64,000 bases of DNA from Gp6-AA40 sp035571515 (GTDB lineage Bacteria; Acidobacteriota; Vicinamibacteria; Vicinamibacterales; UBA2999), in the NCBI GenBank assembly GCA_035571515.1, contig DATNCQ010000052.1, forward strand, positions 1 to 64,000, in the 5' to 3' direction. The translations under genes and the position numbers were made by a program. The stretch's first letter is position 1; every line of letters begins with the position of its first letter. Positions 18,967-28,349 of this stretch are shown one piece after another. Below the pieces are notes generated by a model that did not search any database, was not told where the DNA came from, and saw only the letters and a program-made list of their open reading frames with translations.

Positions 18967-20154
18967 CTACAACTCGCGCAGCGCCGTGGCGATCGGCAGG
19001 CGCGCCGCCTTGATCGCCGGCATCAACCCGCCAACCAGTCCCATCGCCAGCGCGTAGGTCAGCCCCTGGACGAGCAGCGATCGCGTCACCGCGAAGGCGA
19101 ACGCGACCTGGCTGAACGTCTGGAAGTTCATCGTCGACGTCTGGTAGCCGTTGAAGGCGAAATACGCGGTGAGGCCGCCGACCAGCCCGCCCACCGCCGC
19201 GAGCGCCAGCGACTCGGCGAGCACCGAGATCAGGACGGAGGCGGTGTTGAACCCGAGCGCGCGCAGCGTCGCAATCTCCCGCGTCCGCGACGACACCGCC
19301 GTGTACATCGTCAGGATGGCGCCAAACACCGCGCCGATGCCCATCAGCACGGCGATCGTGTAGCCGATGCCGCGGATCAGGCTGCTCATCACCTGCGACT
19401 GCTGCGCGTAGAAGTCGGCCTCGCGCAGCACCTGCACGTTCAGCTGCGGGTTGCTCGTCAGCCAGTTCTTGAACGTGTCGAACGCGGCGGGCGAATCGAG
19501 CTTCGCCAGCACCGACTGGTACGAGTTGCCGCGCTCGTAGATCCCCTGGATCAGGTGGCTGTCGCACCAGATCTCCGTCTCGCCGACCGACCCGTTCGAC
19601 TCGAAGATCCCGACGATGCGCAGCCGCAGGTTGCCCGACACGAACTCCGAGCCGAGATCGACGCCCGAAAACTGACGGTTGGCCGCGCGACCGACAATCG
19701 CCTCGTTCGTGCCGAACTGGAACAGGCGGCCGTCGACGATCCTCGTCTCGTTGCGTACCTCCAGCGCCTCGGCGCCGATGCCGCGCAGCGGCACGTTCGC
19801 CGCCGTGCCCGTGCTGCGCTTGTTCAGGTCGACGAGCACATAGAGCTCGGCGGAGGCGAGCGGCCGGTTGTTGACCCGCAGCAGGCCCGGCGCCTGCTTG
19901 ATCACGTCGGTGTCGGCGCCCGCGAGCCCGCTCGTCATCTCCGAATCCGCTCCGCTGCGCATGACCACGGCGCGGTCGGGCGCGCCCGCGTCGGCCATCG
20001 CGGCCCGGAACCCCTCGCCGATCGAGAGGACCGCGACGAACACGATGACGACGCCGGCAATGCCGATCATCGCGACCGCCGACGAGCTCGCGCGCTGCGG
20101 GATCGTCCGGATGCTGAGCGAGGCGACCGCCAGCGTCTGCGAGAGCCACCGCAT
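18967..20154 (-). CDS. ABC transporter permease (MacB/FtsX family)
   Basis: A 395-residue protein with the MacB/LolCE layout: one N-terminal helix (about 25-47), a large periplasmic domain (50-265), and three C-terminal helices (about 275-300, 320-345, 360-385). It ends with AIKAARLPIATALREL, the usual C-terminal end of FtsX-type permeases. The start at 20154 overlaps the stop of the upstream permease gene by one base (TGATG). Encoded last in a four-gene efflux operon; it should pair with the other permease around one ATPase. Confidence 0.92.
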   Translation of the reverse strand: MRWLSQTLAVASLSIRTIPQRASSSAVAMIGIAGVVIVFVAVLSIGEGFRAAMADAGAPDRAVVMRSGADSEMTSGLAGADTDVIKQAPGLLRVNNRPLASAELYVLVDLNKRSTGTAANVPLRGIGAEALEVRNETRIVDGRLFQFGTNEAIVGRAANRQFSGVDLGSEFVSGNLRLRIVGIFESNGSVGETEIWCDSHLIQGIYERGNSYQSVLAKLDSPAAFDTFKNWLTSNPQLNVQVLREADFYAQQSQVMSSLIRGIGYTIAVLMGIGAVFGAILTMYTAVSSRTREIATLRALGFNTASVLISVLAESLALAAVGGLVGGLTAYFAFNGYQTSTMNFQTFSQVAFAFAVTRSLLVQGLTYALAMGLVGGLMPAIKAARLPIATALREL

Positions 20155-21302
20155 CACGTCCTCCTCAGCGCATCGGTGATCCGCAGCCGCATCGCGGTCG
20201 TCGCCGGGAGCGCGCCGGCGACGATGCCGAGCGCGCAGCACAGGACGATGCCGATCACGATGTCGCGGCTGCGCATGATGAAGACCGGGAGGAAGGCGTT
20301 GTTGAAGCTGCCGCCCTCGACCGCGAAGTAGGTGATGGCGAGGCCGAGCCCTCCGCCGAGCAGCGCGAGGAACATCGACTCGGCGAGCACCAGACCGAGG
20401 ACCAGGCCGTTCGAGAAGCCGAGCGTCTTCAGGACGGCGAGCTCGCTGGTGCGCTCGCGCACCGACTGCGCCATCGTATTGGCGAGCACGAGCAGGAACA
20501 GCGTGAAGAGCACCGCCGCGAGGATCGAGACGATGATCGCCTTGATGTTGCCCACCTGGTTGACGAAGCCCTGCAGGAACGCCTTCTCCGTCGAGGTCTT
20601 CGTCTCGGCCGACGAGTTGGCGAATTGCGCGTCGAGGCGCGAGGCGACGTCGGCGGCGTGCGACGGGTCGTCGATCCGCAGCACGTACCATCCGACCATG
20701 CCGTAGGCGCCGCGGCGGTTCTCGTCGAGATATTCGTAGTGGAAGAAGAAGCTGCTGGTGTCGACGCCCTTGTCCGCGTCGTAGATGGCATCCACGTTGA
20801 AGAACCACGTGTTCCCCTGCTTCGGGATCCAGATCGTGGCCTGGACGGGGATCTTGTCGCCGATCTTCCAGCCGTACTTCTCTGCGGTCGCCTTGCCGAC
20901 GATCGCCCCCTGCCGATCGGCGCGCCAAGCCTTCATCTGGTCGTCCGGCACGCGCATCTCGGGATAGAGCTGCAGGTAGTCGGCGTCGATCGCCATGACG
21001 GCGAACTGGTTCGCCTTGTCCTGGTAGGTGCCGCCGAACCACGTGGAGTAGCCGACGTGGGTCACGCCTTCGGTCGACTGGATCTTCTGCGCGTAGGAAA
21101 TGGGCAGCAGCTGGATGAGGCTGACCTTGTGCATCAGCACGAGGCGGTCCACGCCGGCCACCTCCACGCCCATCGAGAACGCGTTCTGCACCACCATCAG
21201 GAAGCTGTAAAGCACGAACGCGATGAACACCGACGCCAGCGTGAAGATGGTGCGCACCTTCCGCCGCAGCAGGTTGCGCCAGACGAGCGGGAGGAACTTC
21301 AT
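20154..21302 (-). CDS. ABC transporter permease (MacB/FtsX family)
   Basis: A 382-residue permease of the same architecture as its neighbour but clearly different in sequence. The N-terminal helix follows MKFLPLVWRNLLRRKVRT, a basic stretch typical of the family. The periplasmic domain spans about 45-255. The C-terminal helices include IKAIIVSILAAVLFTLFLLV and end in TTAMRLRITDALRRT. The ATG at 21302 overlaps the ATPase stop by ATGA. A much longer open frame upstream of this start is an antiparallel artefact. A heterodimeric permease pair is inferred from the two adjacent genes. Confidence 0.92.
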   Translation of the reverse strand: MKFLPLVWRNLLRRKVRTIFTLASVFIAFVLYSFLMVVQNAFSMGVEVAGVDRLVLMHKVSLIQLLPISYAQKIQSTEGVTHVGYSTWFGGTYQDKANQFAVMAIDADYLQLYPEMRVPDDQMKAWRADRQGAIVGKATAEKYGWKIGDKIPVQATIWIPKQGNTWFFNVDAIYDADKGVDTSSFFFHYEYLDENRRGAYGMVGWYVLRIDDPSHAADVASRLDAQFANSSAETKTSTEKAFLQGFVNQVGNIKAIIVSILAAVLFTLFLLVLANTMAQSVRERTSELAVLKTLGFSNGLVLGLVLAESMFLALLGGGLGLAITYFAVEGGSFNNAFLPVFIMRSRDIVIGIVLCCALGIVAGALPATTAMRLRITDALRRT

Positions 21303-21988
21303 GTCACCGCCTCCATCAGCGTCCCCTTTTCGAGATGCAGCACGTGCGTCGCGCGATCGGCCGCGTGCGGATCGTGCGTGACCATGATGATGGTCTTGCC
21401 GTGCTCGCGATTGAGCGCCTGCAGCAGGTCGAGAATCTCGTCGCCGGCCTTGCGATCGAGGTCGCCCGTCGGCTCGTCGCACAGCAGCAGCATCGGGTCG
21501 GTGACGATGGCGCGCGCGATGCCGACGCGCTGCTCCTGGCCGCCGGACAGCTGACGCGGGTAGTGCTTCGCGCGATCCGAGAGTCCGACGACCTTGAGTG
21601 CGATCTCCACGTGCTTCCGCCGCTGCGCCTTCGACAGCCGCGTGAGCAGGAGGGGCAGCTCCACGTTGCGCTCGGCGGTCAGCGCCGGAAGGAGGTTATA
21701 CAGCTGGAAGACGAAGCCGATGTTCTGCGATCGCCAGCGTGTCACCGCCGCCCCGTTCATGCGGCTGATGTCCACGCCCGCCACCTCGACGCTCCCCTCG
21801 CTCGGCCTGTCGAGCCCGCCGATCAGGTTGAGCAGCGTCGTCTTGCCGGACCCCGACGGTCCCATCAGCGCGAGGAATTCGCCCCTGGCGATCTCGAGGT
21901 TCATCCCCTGCAGGACCTCGATGCGCTCGGACCCGCGCCGGAACATCTTGTGAACGTTCTTCGCCCGGACGATTGTCTCTGCAGTCAT
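21299..21988 (-). CDS. ABC transporter ATPase (MacB/LolD type)
   Basis: A 229-residue ATPase that powers the two downstream permeases. Walker A GPSGSGKTT is near 43-51, Q-loop in NIGFVFQLYNLLPALTA, signature LSGGQEQR, Walker B LLLCDEPTGDLD with the D-loop, and the switch His in IMVTHDPHAADR. The N-terminal KMFRRGSERIEVLQGMNLEI and the short total length are typical of LolD/MacB-type ATPases that move substrates from the periplasm rather than across the inner membrane. Overlaps with both neighbours (ATGA on each side) show one coupled operon. Confidence 0.95.
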   Translation of the reverse strand: MTAETIVRAKNVHKMFRRGSERIEVLQGMNLEIARGEFLALMGPSGSGKTTLLNLIGGLDRPSEGSVEVAGVDISRMNGAAVTRWRSQNIGFVFQLYNLLPALTAERNVELPLLLTRLSKAQRRKHVEIALKVVGLSDRAKHYPRQLSGGQEQRVGIARAIVTDPMLLLCDEPTGDLDRKAGDEILDLLQALNREHGKTIIMVTHDPHAADRATHVLHLEKGTLMEAVT

Positions 21989-23205
21989 TGCACGATCACC
22001 CTGGTCCCGTCTGCGAGCGTTGCTGGCGGCGACACCACCACACGGTCGCCGGACTGCAGTCCCGCGAGCACCTCCACGCGGTCGCCGTCGGTGCCGCCGA
22101 GCCTGACGGCACGCCGCTCGACGGCATCGCCGCGGAGGACGAAGGCGAAGCTGTCGGCGCCGACGGTCCTGATGGCCGGGCGTGGGACGAGCGCCGTCGG
22201 CTGCGCCGAGGCGGTGGCCGTGGCGTCGCCTTCGCGCAGGAACGTCACCTTGATGGCCATGTCGGGCAGGATGCGCGGATCGAGCTGCTTGAACGCCAGG
22301 CGCACGAGGACCGTCGCCTTCTGCCGGTCGGCCGTCGGCACGAGCGTGATGACGCGCGCCGGGATGTGCCAGTCGGGATAGGCGTCGAGCACGGCGTCGA
22401 CGTCCTGGCCGGCGCTGACGCGGCTGATGTAGCTCTCGTTGACGTCCACTTCGATCTCGAGCGAGTGCATGTCGACGATCGTACAGATGCCGGTGCGCGT
22501 GAAGCCGCCGCCGGCCGACACCGGCGACACCATTTCGCCCGGCTGCGCGTCCTTCGAAATCGCGACGCCGCTGAACGGCGCGCGGATGACGTAGTTGGCG
22601 AGATCGGCCTGCTGCACCTCGATCTGCCGCTCGGCGACGCGAATCTGCTCCTTCAAGGCGCCGATGCGCGCGTCGATCGAATCGGCCTCCGCCTTGGCAT
22701 CGTCGAGCTGCGACTGCGAGACGATGCGTTCCTTCAGCAGCTGCGCGGCGCGGCGTTCGTTGAGGCGGGCCTGGTCGAGCCGTACTTCGTTCTCGCGCAG
22801 CGTGCGGCGGGCCGCTTCGGCCTGGGCCTCGGCCAGGGCGAGCGCCGCCCGCGGCGACGAGTCGTCCAGGCGGGCGAGCACCTGCCCCTGGACGACATTC
22901 TTCCCTTCCTCGACGTCGACCTCGACGACCTTGCCGGTGATCTTCGACGACACGGTGGCGCGCCGCCGCGCGACGACGTAGCCCGAGGCGTTGAGCACGG
23001 CGGCCTGCGTGCCGGCGGCGCGCACCGAGACCGTGGCGACCTGCACCTCGACGGGGCGCTCGCGCGTGAGCCAGCGGTAGCCGCCGAACCCGGCCGCCGC
23101 GAGCAGGACGATCAGCCCCGTCCAGAGGATCCACCGCGCCGTTCCCGACCGCTCGGGTTCGCGCTCGATGCGCAGCGCGTCGAGATCCTTCTTCAAATCG
23201 TTCAT
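21985..23205 (-). CDS. Periplasmic adaptor protein (MacA/HlyD family)
   Basis: A 406-residue membrane-fusion protein. One N-terminal helix (about 25-42, ILWTGLIVLLAAAGFGGY) anchors it; a lipoyl half-motif (VSSKITGKVVEVDVEEGKNV) is at 85-104, then a helical hairpin (about 115-200), the second lipoyl half (IRAPFSGVAISKDAQPGEMV), and beta-barrel and membrane-proximal domains. It should bridge the MacB-like permeases to an outer-membrane channel; no TolC homologue is encoded in the window. It is the first gene of the operon adaptor-ATPase-permease-permease. Confidence 0.93.
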   Translation of the reverse strand: MNDLKKDLDALRIEREPERSGTARWILWTGLIVLLAAAGFGGYRWLTRERPVEVQVATVSVRAAGTQAAVLNASGYVVARRRATVSSKITGKVVEVDVEEGKNVVQGQVLARLDDSSPRAALALAEAQAEAARRTLRENEVRLDQARLNERRAAQLLKERIVSQSQLDDAKAEADSIDARIGALKEQIRVAERQIEVQQADLANYVIRAPFSGVAISKDAQPGEMVSPVSAGGGFTRTGICTIVDMHSLEIEVDVNESYISRVSAGQDVDAVLDAYPDWHIPARVITLVPTADRQKATVLVRLAFKQLDPRILPDMAIKVTFLREGDATATASAQPTALVPRPAIRTVGADSFAFVLRGDAVERRAVRLGGTDGDRVEVLAGLQSGDRVVVSPPATLADGTRVIVQ

Positions 23206-23291
23206 GAAATCCCGGGAATGGAATCGATCATAGCTTCACTTCCGCGGCGCTTGGGTATAGAGTCCGTGCCATTGTGAAACCCGGAGGATTT

Positions 23292-24353
23292 ATGACGCGA
23301 TGTCTGACATCGACGATTCTGGCCGTGCTGCTCGGCGCGGGCTCCGCGTTCGCGCAGGTGAAGGCGTCCGCGCAGAACGTCCCTGAAATTCCGTACGAGT
23401 CGGTCCCGAACTTCTTCAAGATGCCGCCGGGCAAGTATCTCGGCGAGGCGATCGGCATCGCGACCAATTCCAAGGGGCATGTGTTCGTCTACACGCGCAG
23501 CGCGAACACGCAGCTCTTCGAGTTCGACCAGAACGGCGTCTATGTCCGCGAGGTCGGCGAGGGCGCGTACAACTTCGAGTTCGCGCACAGCGTGCGCGTC
23601 GACAAGGACGACAACATCTGGGTGGTCGACGAAGGCACCAACACCGTCACCCGGTTCAATCCTGAAGGGCACGTCACGATGGTGCTCGGGCGAAGGCCGC
23701 CGGCCGTTCTCGGCATGCCCGCCGCGCCGCCGCCACCGCCGCCGCCCGCCGCGAAGTACACCTTCGGCCGGCCCACCGACGTCGCGTGGGACCCGCAGGG
23801 CAACATCTTCGTGTCCGACGGCTACGTGAACCACCGCGTGGTGAAGTTCGACAAGAACGGCCGCTTCGTGAAGATGGTGGGGAGCGAGCGCGCCGGCGGC
23901 GAGCCGAGCCAGTTCAGCACCCCGCACGGCATCGCGGTCGACAACAACGGCAACGTCTACGTCGCCGACCGCGGCAACAACCGCATGCAGGTGTTCGACA
24001 ACAACCTGGTGCTGCGCAACATCTACGACAACATCGGCGTGTCGTGGACCGTCTGCATCTCGCCGGGGCCGCACCAGTACCTGTTCACCTCGAACTCGAA
24101 CCCGAACGGCAACACGCCGGGCTCGTGGGACATCACGGGGGAGATCTACAAGATGGAGCTCGACGGCACCATCCTCGGCAAGTTCGGCCACGCCGGCAAG
24201 CAGCTGGGCGGCTTCCAGGTGGTCCACATGATGGACTGCCGCAACCCCGATCAGATCTTCGTCGCCGAAATCGAGTCGTGGCGCGCGCAGAAGCTGCTGC
24301 TGAAGCCGCCGACCGGCGCCCCGGTAAGGCCGACGACGACGGCGGCGAGATAA
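23292..24353 (+). CDS. Secreted NHL-repeat beta-propeller protein
   Basis: A 353-residue protein. The ATG at 23292 was chosen because GGAGGA lies 6-7 bases upstream and the signal peptide MTRCLTSTILAVLLGAGSAFA starts there; an upstream GTG is less likely. The rest is NHL repeats, each with a GIAxxxxGxVYVxDxxNxRxxxF pattern (for example GIAVDNNGNVYVADRGNNRM). A proline run (PPPPPPP near residue 150) breaks the propeller. Resembles the peptidyl-amidating lyase-like propellers common in this group; no catalytic function can be read. It pairs with the next gene, 12 bp downstream. Confidence 0.85.
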   Translation: MTRCLTSTILAVLLGAGSAFAQVKASAQNVPEIPYESVPNFFKMPPGKYLGEAIGIATNSKGHVFVYTRSANTQLFEFDQNGVYVREVGEGAYNFEFAHSVRVDKDDNIWVVDEGTNTVTRFNPEGHVTMVLGRRPPAVLGMPAAPPPPPPPAAKYTFGRPTDVAWDPQGNIFVSDGYVNHRVVKFDKNGRFVKMVGSERAGGEPSQFSTPHGIAVDNNGNVYVADRGNNRMQVFDNNLVLRNIYDNIGVSWTVCISPGPHQYLFTSNSNPNGNTPGSWDITGEIYKMELDGTILGKFGHAGKQLGGFQVVHMMDCRNPDQIFVAEIESWRAQKLLLKPPTGAPVRPTTTAAR

Positions 24354-24365
24354 GGGAGGCGAATC

Positions 24366-25583
24366 ATGAAACGCATCATTCAGATTGCTGTCGGCCTCCT
24401 TGCCATCGCAGCCGTGCCGCTCGCGGCGCAGCTGGTCGTGCCGGAACTCACCTACGACGCCCAGATCGAGCCGCTGAAGCTGCCGGGCAACCTGAACTTC
24501 GGCGAGGTGGCCGGCGTCGCTACCAACTCGAAGGGTGACGTGTTCGTCTACACGCGCACCGGCCACCCGACGCTGTCGCTCGGCACCGCGCGCCCGTTCG
24601 CGCACGGCGGCTCGCGCATGTTCCGGTTCGACAAGACCGGCAAGTACGTCGGCGAAATCGGCCAGGGCTCCTACGCGATGCTCTTCGCGGAAAAGGTGAA
24701 GGTCGACCCGCAGGACAACATCTGGGTCGTCGATCAGATGTCGAACACCATCATGGAGTTCGATTCGGAAGGCCGCCTCGTGATGCTGCTGGGCCGCAAG
24801 GCGGAGTCGGAAAATGTGCCGGCGCGCGGCGCGGCGCCGCCGGCGGCTCCTGGTGGTGGTGGCGCCGGTGCCGGTGCCGGTGGCGGAGGCGCCGCGGCGG
24901 GTGGCGCGCGAGCGGCTGGACCTGCCCCGCAGGCCGGCGCCGGCGGACGCGCTGGCGGGGCGCCCGCGCCCGATGCCGAAGGCGGCGGTGGACGCGGACG
25001 CGGCGGCCCTCCGGGAGCGGGCGGCCAGCAGGACGTCTTCAACCGTCCGACCGACGTTGCGTGGGATTCCGCAGGCAACATCTACGTGGCGGATGGCCTC
25101 GGCAACAACAACCGAATCGCGAAGTTCGACAAGAACGGGAAGTTCGTCCGGTCGTGGGGTCAGACCGGCACGGCCACCGGGCAGTTCCGTCAGCCGCGCA
25201 GCATCGCGATCGACGCGCAGGGGCTGGTCTACGTCGCCGACGCCGGCAACCGCCGCATCCAGGTGTTCGACGGCGACGGCAACTACAAGACGCGCTTCCT
25301 GAACGTCGGCACGCCGCGCGCGATCTGCATCACGTCGGGGCCGCGCCAGGTGATGTACGTCTCGAACTCGAATCCGCCGGAGGACATCGACGCCGAGGGG
25401 AACATCTTCAAGGTGGATCTCACCGGCAAGCTGCTCGGGACCTTCGGGCGCGCGGGCCGCATCGCGAAGGAGTTCAACGCGGTGAACCAGCTCGAGTGCC
25501 GCAGCGAAAACGAGCTCTGGGCGGCCGAGATCGGCAACTGGCGCGTGTCGAAGATCACGCTCCGGGGAACCGGCACCAACTAA
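24366..25583 (+). CDS. Secreted NHL-repeat beta-propeller protein with Gly/Ala-rich insert
   Basis: A 405-residue paralogue of the preceding gene, with signal peptide MKRIIQIAVGLLAIAAVPLAA. The same propeller blades are visible (VAGVATNSKGDVFVYTR, RSIAIDAQGLVYVADAGNRR). Residues about 155-220 are a low-complexity insert of Gly, Ala, Pro and Arg, at the position of the proline run in its neighbour, so the two proteins share a hypervariable loop between blades. An inverted repeat starts 11 bp after the stop codon. Confidence 0.85.
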   Translation: MKRIIQIAVGLLAIAAVPLAAQLVVPELTYDAQIEPLKLPGNLNFGEVAGVATNSKGDVFVYTRTGHPTLSLGTARPFAHGGSRMFRFDKTGKYVGEIGQGSYAMLFAEKVKVDPQDNIWVVDQMSNTIMEFDSEGRLVMLLGRKAESENVPARGAAPPAAPGGGGAGAGAGGGGAAAGGARAAGPAPQAGAGGRAGGAPAPDAEGGGGRGRGGPPGAGGQQDVFNRPTDVAWDSAGNIYVADGLGNNNRIAKFDKNGKFVRSWGQTGTATGQFRQPRSIAIDAQGLVYVADAGNRRIQVFDGDGNYKTRFLNVGTPRAICITSGPRQVMYVSNSNPPEDIDAEGNIFKVDLTGKLLGTFGRAGRIAKEFNAVNQLECRSENELWAAEIGNWRVSKITLRGTGTN

Positions 25584-25593
25584 CTACCAACCT

Positions 25594-25657
25594 CCAACCT
25601 CCAACTCCCAAGGTAATCGTTGCCGCGACAACGAGCTCCTTGGGAGTTGGGAGTTGG
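25594..25657. repeat. Inverted repeat with CCAACTCCCAAGG arms
   Basis: Two 20-nt arms (25594-25613 and 25638-25657) match in 18 of 20 positions; the inner 13 nt are CCAACTCCCAAGG and CCTTGGGAGTTGG. The same 13-nt arms occur at 43018-43030 and 43039-43051, 17 kb away. The loop here (24 nt) is longer than there (8 nt) and its sequence differs. It lies between the NHL pair and the ornithine cyclodeaminase homologue, which are co-directional. Confidence 0.8.
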
Positions 25658-25678
25658 ATTTGGGAGTTATCCTGTCTG

Positions 25679-26683
25679 TTGTCCGTTCTCATCCTCGATT
25701 CCGATCACGTTGAACGCCTCCTGCCGATGTCTGAATGCATCGGCGTCATGGAGCAGGCGCTCGCCGATCTCGAACGCGGCGCCGTCACCCAGCCGCTCCG
25801 TTCCTTCTGGCTGCCGCCCCGCGTCAACGGCGCGACCGTGTGGATGTCCGCGCATCGGTCGGCGCCGAAGCCGATGTTCGGCACCAAGCTCCTCTTCGTC
25901 CTCGGTGACAATCCGTCGCGTGGTCTCGACAGCCATCAAGGGCAGGTCATCCTCGCGGACGGCGAGACCGGGCAGATTCGCGCGCTGCTCGATGCCTCCG
26001 CGGTAACCGGCATCCGCACCGCCGCGGTTTCGGCGCTCGCCACGCGTCTGCTGGCGCGAGAGGACGCGAAGGTCCTCGCGATCGTCGGCACCGGCGTGCA
26101 GGCGCGGAGGCATCTCGAATCGATTCCGCTCGTGCGGCCGTTTACCTCCGTGCTGATCGCCGGACACACGCCCGACCGGGCCCGCCGGTTCGTCGAGGAA
26201 GCGGGTTCGACGCTGCCCTGTCCGATCACCGCCGCGGACACGGTGGAAGACGCCGTCCGCGCCGCCGACGTCGTCGTCACCGTCACCGACTCGCACACGC
26301 CGATTCTCTTCCGCGAATGGCTGCGGCCAGGGACACACGTCAACGCCGTCGGCGCCAGCCGGCCGATGCACTGGGAAATCGATCCGCGCCTCTACGCGGA
26401 CGCGGTGGCGTTCTGCGATCGGCGCGAGTCGCTGTGCGCGGAAGCCGGCGATTACCTGCGTGCGGTCTCGGACCGGCTCATCGCCGGCGCCGAGCAGATC
26501 GGCGAGCTCGGCGAGGTGATCGTGGGAAAGAGAAAGGGGCGGACATCACCCGAGCAGATCACCCTGTTCCGGTCGCTGGGGCTCGCCGTTGAAGATCTCG
26601 CAGCGGCGGAATTTGTCGTGGAGAAAGCTCGATCCTCGGCCCTTCCGTCAATAGACAAAGACAGCGCCGGAAGCCCGCACTGA
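25679..26683 (+). CDS. Ornithine cyclodeaminase / mu-crystallin family protein
   Basis: A 334-residue NAD(P)-binding protein of the OCD/mu-crystallin family, whose members deaminate or reduce amino and imino acids in the cytoplasm. The start is taken at a TTG (25679), giving MSVLILDSDHVERLLPM, the usual N-terminus; the open frame extends much further upstream but through the NHL gene. The Rossmann motif is VLAIVGTGVQARRHLESI near 138-155. HVNAVGASRPMHWEID matches the family's substrate loop. Its 3' end overlaps the convergent FG-GAP gene by 36 bp. Substrate unknown. Confidence 0.88.
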   Translation: MSVLILDSDHVERLLPMSECIGVMEQALADLERGAVTQPLRSFWLPPRVNGATVWMSAHRSAPKPMFGTKLLFVLGDNPSRGLDSHQGQVILADGETGQIRALLDASAVTGIRTAAVSALATRLLAREDAKVLAIVGTGVQARRHLESIPLVRPFTSVLIAGHTPDRARRFVEEAGSTLPCPITAADTVEDAVRAADVVVTVTDSHTPILFREWLRPGTHVNAVGASRPMHWEIDPRLYADAVAFCDRRESLCAEAGDYLRAVSDRLIAGAEQIGELGEVIVGKRKGRTSPEQITLFRSLGLAVEDLAAAEFVVEKARSSALPSIDKDSAGSPH

Positions 26684-28246
26684 GTTGTCGGCCTGGTTGC
26701 CGTTCACTCCTGCAGACCCGCCATCTTCGCCGAACGCCGCGACCGCGAGCGTGTTGCCGTCGCCGCTCATCGCCACGCCCGATCCAAACTCGTCGTAGGC
26801 ATCCGAGTTGGGCGACTTCAGGTAGGCGTGCTGCGTCCAGGTCGTGCCCGCGCGCGTGAACACGTACACCGCGCCGGACTCGTCCGCCGAGAAGTCCTGC
26901 TGATTCGCGCCCGCGCCACGGCCGCCGCCGCCCTGCAGCATCGAGGTTGCGGCGATGACGGTGCCGTCACGGCTGATGGCGAGACGGCTGCCGAACAGGT
27001 CGTTGACGCGGACGTTCGACGACTTGATGTAGGCCTGCTGCGACCAGCTGCCGTTGGTGTTGACGAAGACGTAGAGCGCGCCGTTGGAGTTGTCGCCAAT
27101 CTGCTCGCCGCCGTACTGCGCGCCGTTGATGCCGCCGGTCGTGCCGTCCTCGTCGGCCGCGTCGACGGCGAGCGTCCGGCCGTCGCCGCTGAGCGCAATC
27201 GCCGAGCCGAACGCGTCCTGGTTGTGATTCAGGTTCGACTGCTTCAGGTAGGTCGTCTGCTTCCACGACGCGCCGCCTGCCCCGACCGGAGTCGAGCGGT
27301 CGCGCACGAAGATGTAGGCGCAGCCGGAGCCGCCCTTCGAGTTGTCGGCCTGGTTGCCGTTGACGCCCGGGATGCCGCCATCCTCGTCGTAGCCGCAGAT
27401 GGCGAGGGTGCCGCCGTCGCCCGACAGGTCCACGCAGAAGCCGAAGAGGTCGCCCGCGTCGGTCTGCTCCCCCTTGAGATACGACTGCTGCGACCAGGCG
27501 GCACCCGCGCGCGTGAAGACGTAGACCGCGCCCGCGTTCGCGGCGGAATTGTCGGCCTCGTTGCCGTTGATGCCGCGCGCGTTGCTCGCCTCGGTCGAGG
27601 CGCCGACCGCCATCACGTTGCCGTCGTCGCTCAGGGCGACCGACCAGCCGAACTGGTCGCCGGCGTCCGCGTTCGACGACTTGACGTAGGCCTGCTGCGC
27701 CCACCTGCCGCCGGCGCGCGCGAAGACGTAGACCGCCCCGGAATCCTCGGCGGAATTGTCGGCCTGGTTGCCGTTGACGCCGCGTGCGCTGCTGTCCTCG
27801 CGCGTCGCGGTGACCGCCAGCGTGTTGCCGTTGGCGCTGATCGCGAGGGAGAAGCCGAAGCTGTCATACGCGTCGGTGTTCGACGCCTTGAGGTAGGCCT
27901 CCTGCGCCCACGGCCGGCCCGCGCCGGCGCGCGTGAAGACATACACCGCGCCCGCGCCACCGGCGCTGTCGTCCCGCTGGTTCCCGTTGATGCCCGTGGC
28001 GGCGCTGCTTTCGTCCGGCGCGGCAACCGCGAGCGTGTTGCCGTCGCGGCTCATGGCGAGCGTGCGGCCCGTCAGCGCGCTGCCGAACCCGAGCTTCGCG
28101 TCGGCGCGCGGGTTCGAGGCTTTCAGGTAGGCCACCGGCGAGAAATTGCGCCGCAGAAAGCCCGCCTCTCCACCCTGGCCGCGCACGGCCGCGCCGCTGG
28201 TTGCCGCCGCGATGACCAGGGCCAGACCGACCACCCGATGTCTCAT
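26648..28246 (-). CDS. Secreted FG-GAP repeat (integrin-like propeller) protein
   Basis: A 532-residue protein with a signal peptide (MRHRVVGLALVIAAATSGAAVRG). About seven repeats of 60-70 residues follow; each has FG(S/W/F)xxAxSxDGNTLAV, then GxNGNQxDNS and GAVYVFxRAGxxWxQ, then AYLKxxNxDAxDxFG. This is the FG-GAP/integrin alpha-type seven-blade propeller. The DNA repeats are strongly similar. The ATG at 28246 begins the signal peptide; an upstream open frame of 128 codons was rejected. It converges with the OCD gene and overlaps it by 36 bp at the 3' ends. Confidence 0.88.
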   Translation of the reverse strand: MRHRVVGLALVIAAATSGAAVRGQGGEAGFLRRNFSPVAYLKASNPRADAKLGFGSALTGRTLAMSRDGNTLAVAAPDESSAATGINGNQRDDSAGGAGAVYVFTRAGAGRPWAQEAYLKASNTDAYDSFGFSLAISANGNTLAVTATREDSSARGVNGNQADNSAEDSGAVYVFARAGGRWAQQAYVKSSNADAGDQFGWSVALSDDGNVMAVGASTEASNARGINGNEADNSAANAGAVYVFTRAGAAWSQQSYLKGEQTDAGDLFGFCVDLSGDGGTLAICGYDEDGGIPGVNGNQADNSKGGSGCAYIFVRDRSTPVGAGGASWKQTTYLKQSNLNHNQDAFGSAIALSGDGRTLAVDAADEDGTTGGINGAQYGGEQIGDNSNGALYVFVNTNGSWSQQAYIKSSNVRVNDLFGSRLAISRDGTVIAATSMLQGGGGRGAGANQQDFSADESGAVYVFTRAGTTWTQHAYLKSPNSDAYDEFGSGVAMSGDGNTLAVAAFGEDGGSAGVNGNQADNSVRASGAVFVY

Positions 28247-28349
28247 CCCCACGCACTCCTGCCCGCCGCCGCCGCGGCTCCTACCGAGTCGGCGGATTCT
28301 CTGCTGAGGTTTTATGGCTGTCAAGGCGTGACGCCGACCATAATTGCGT

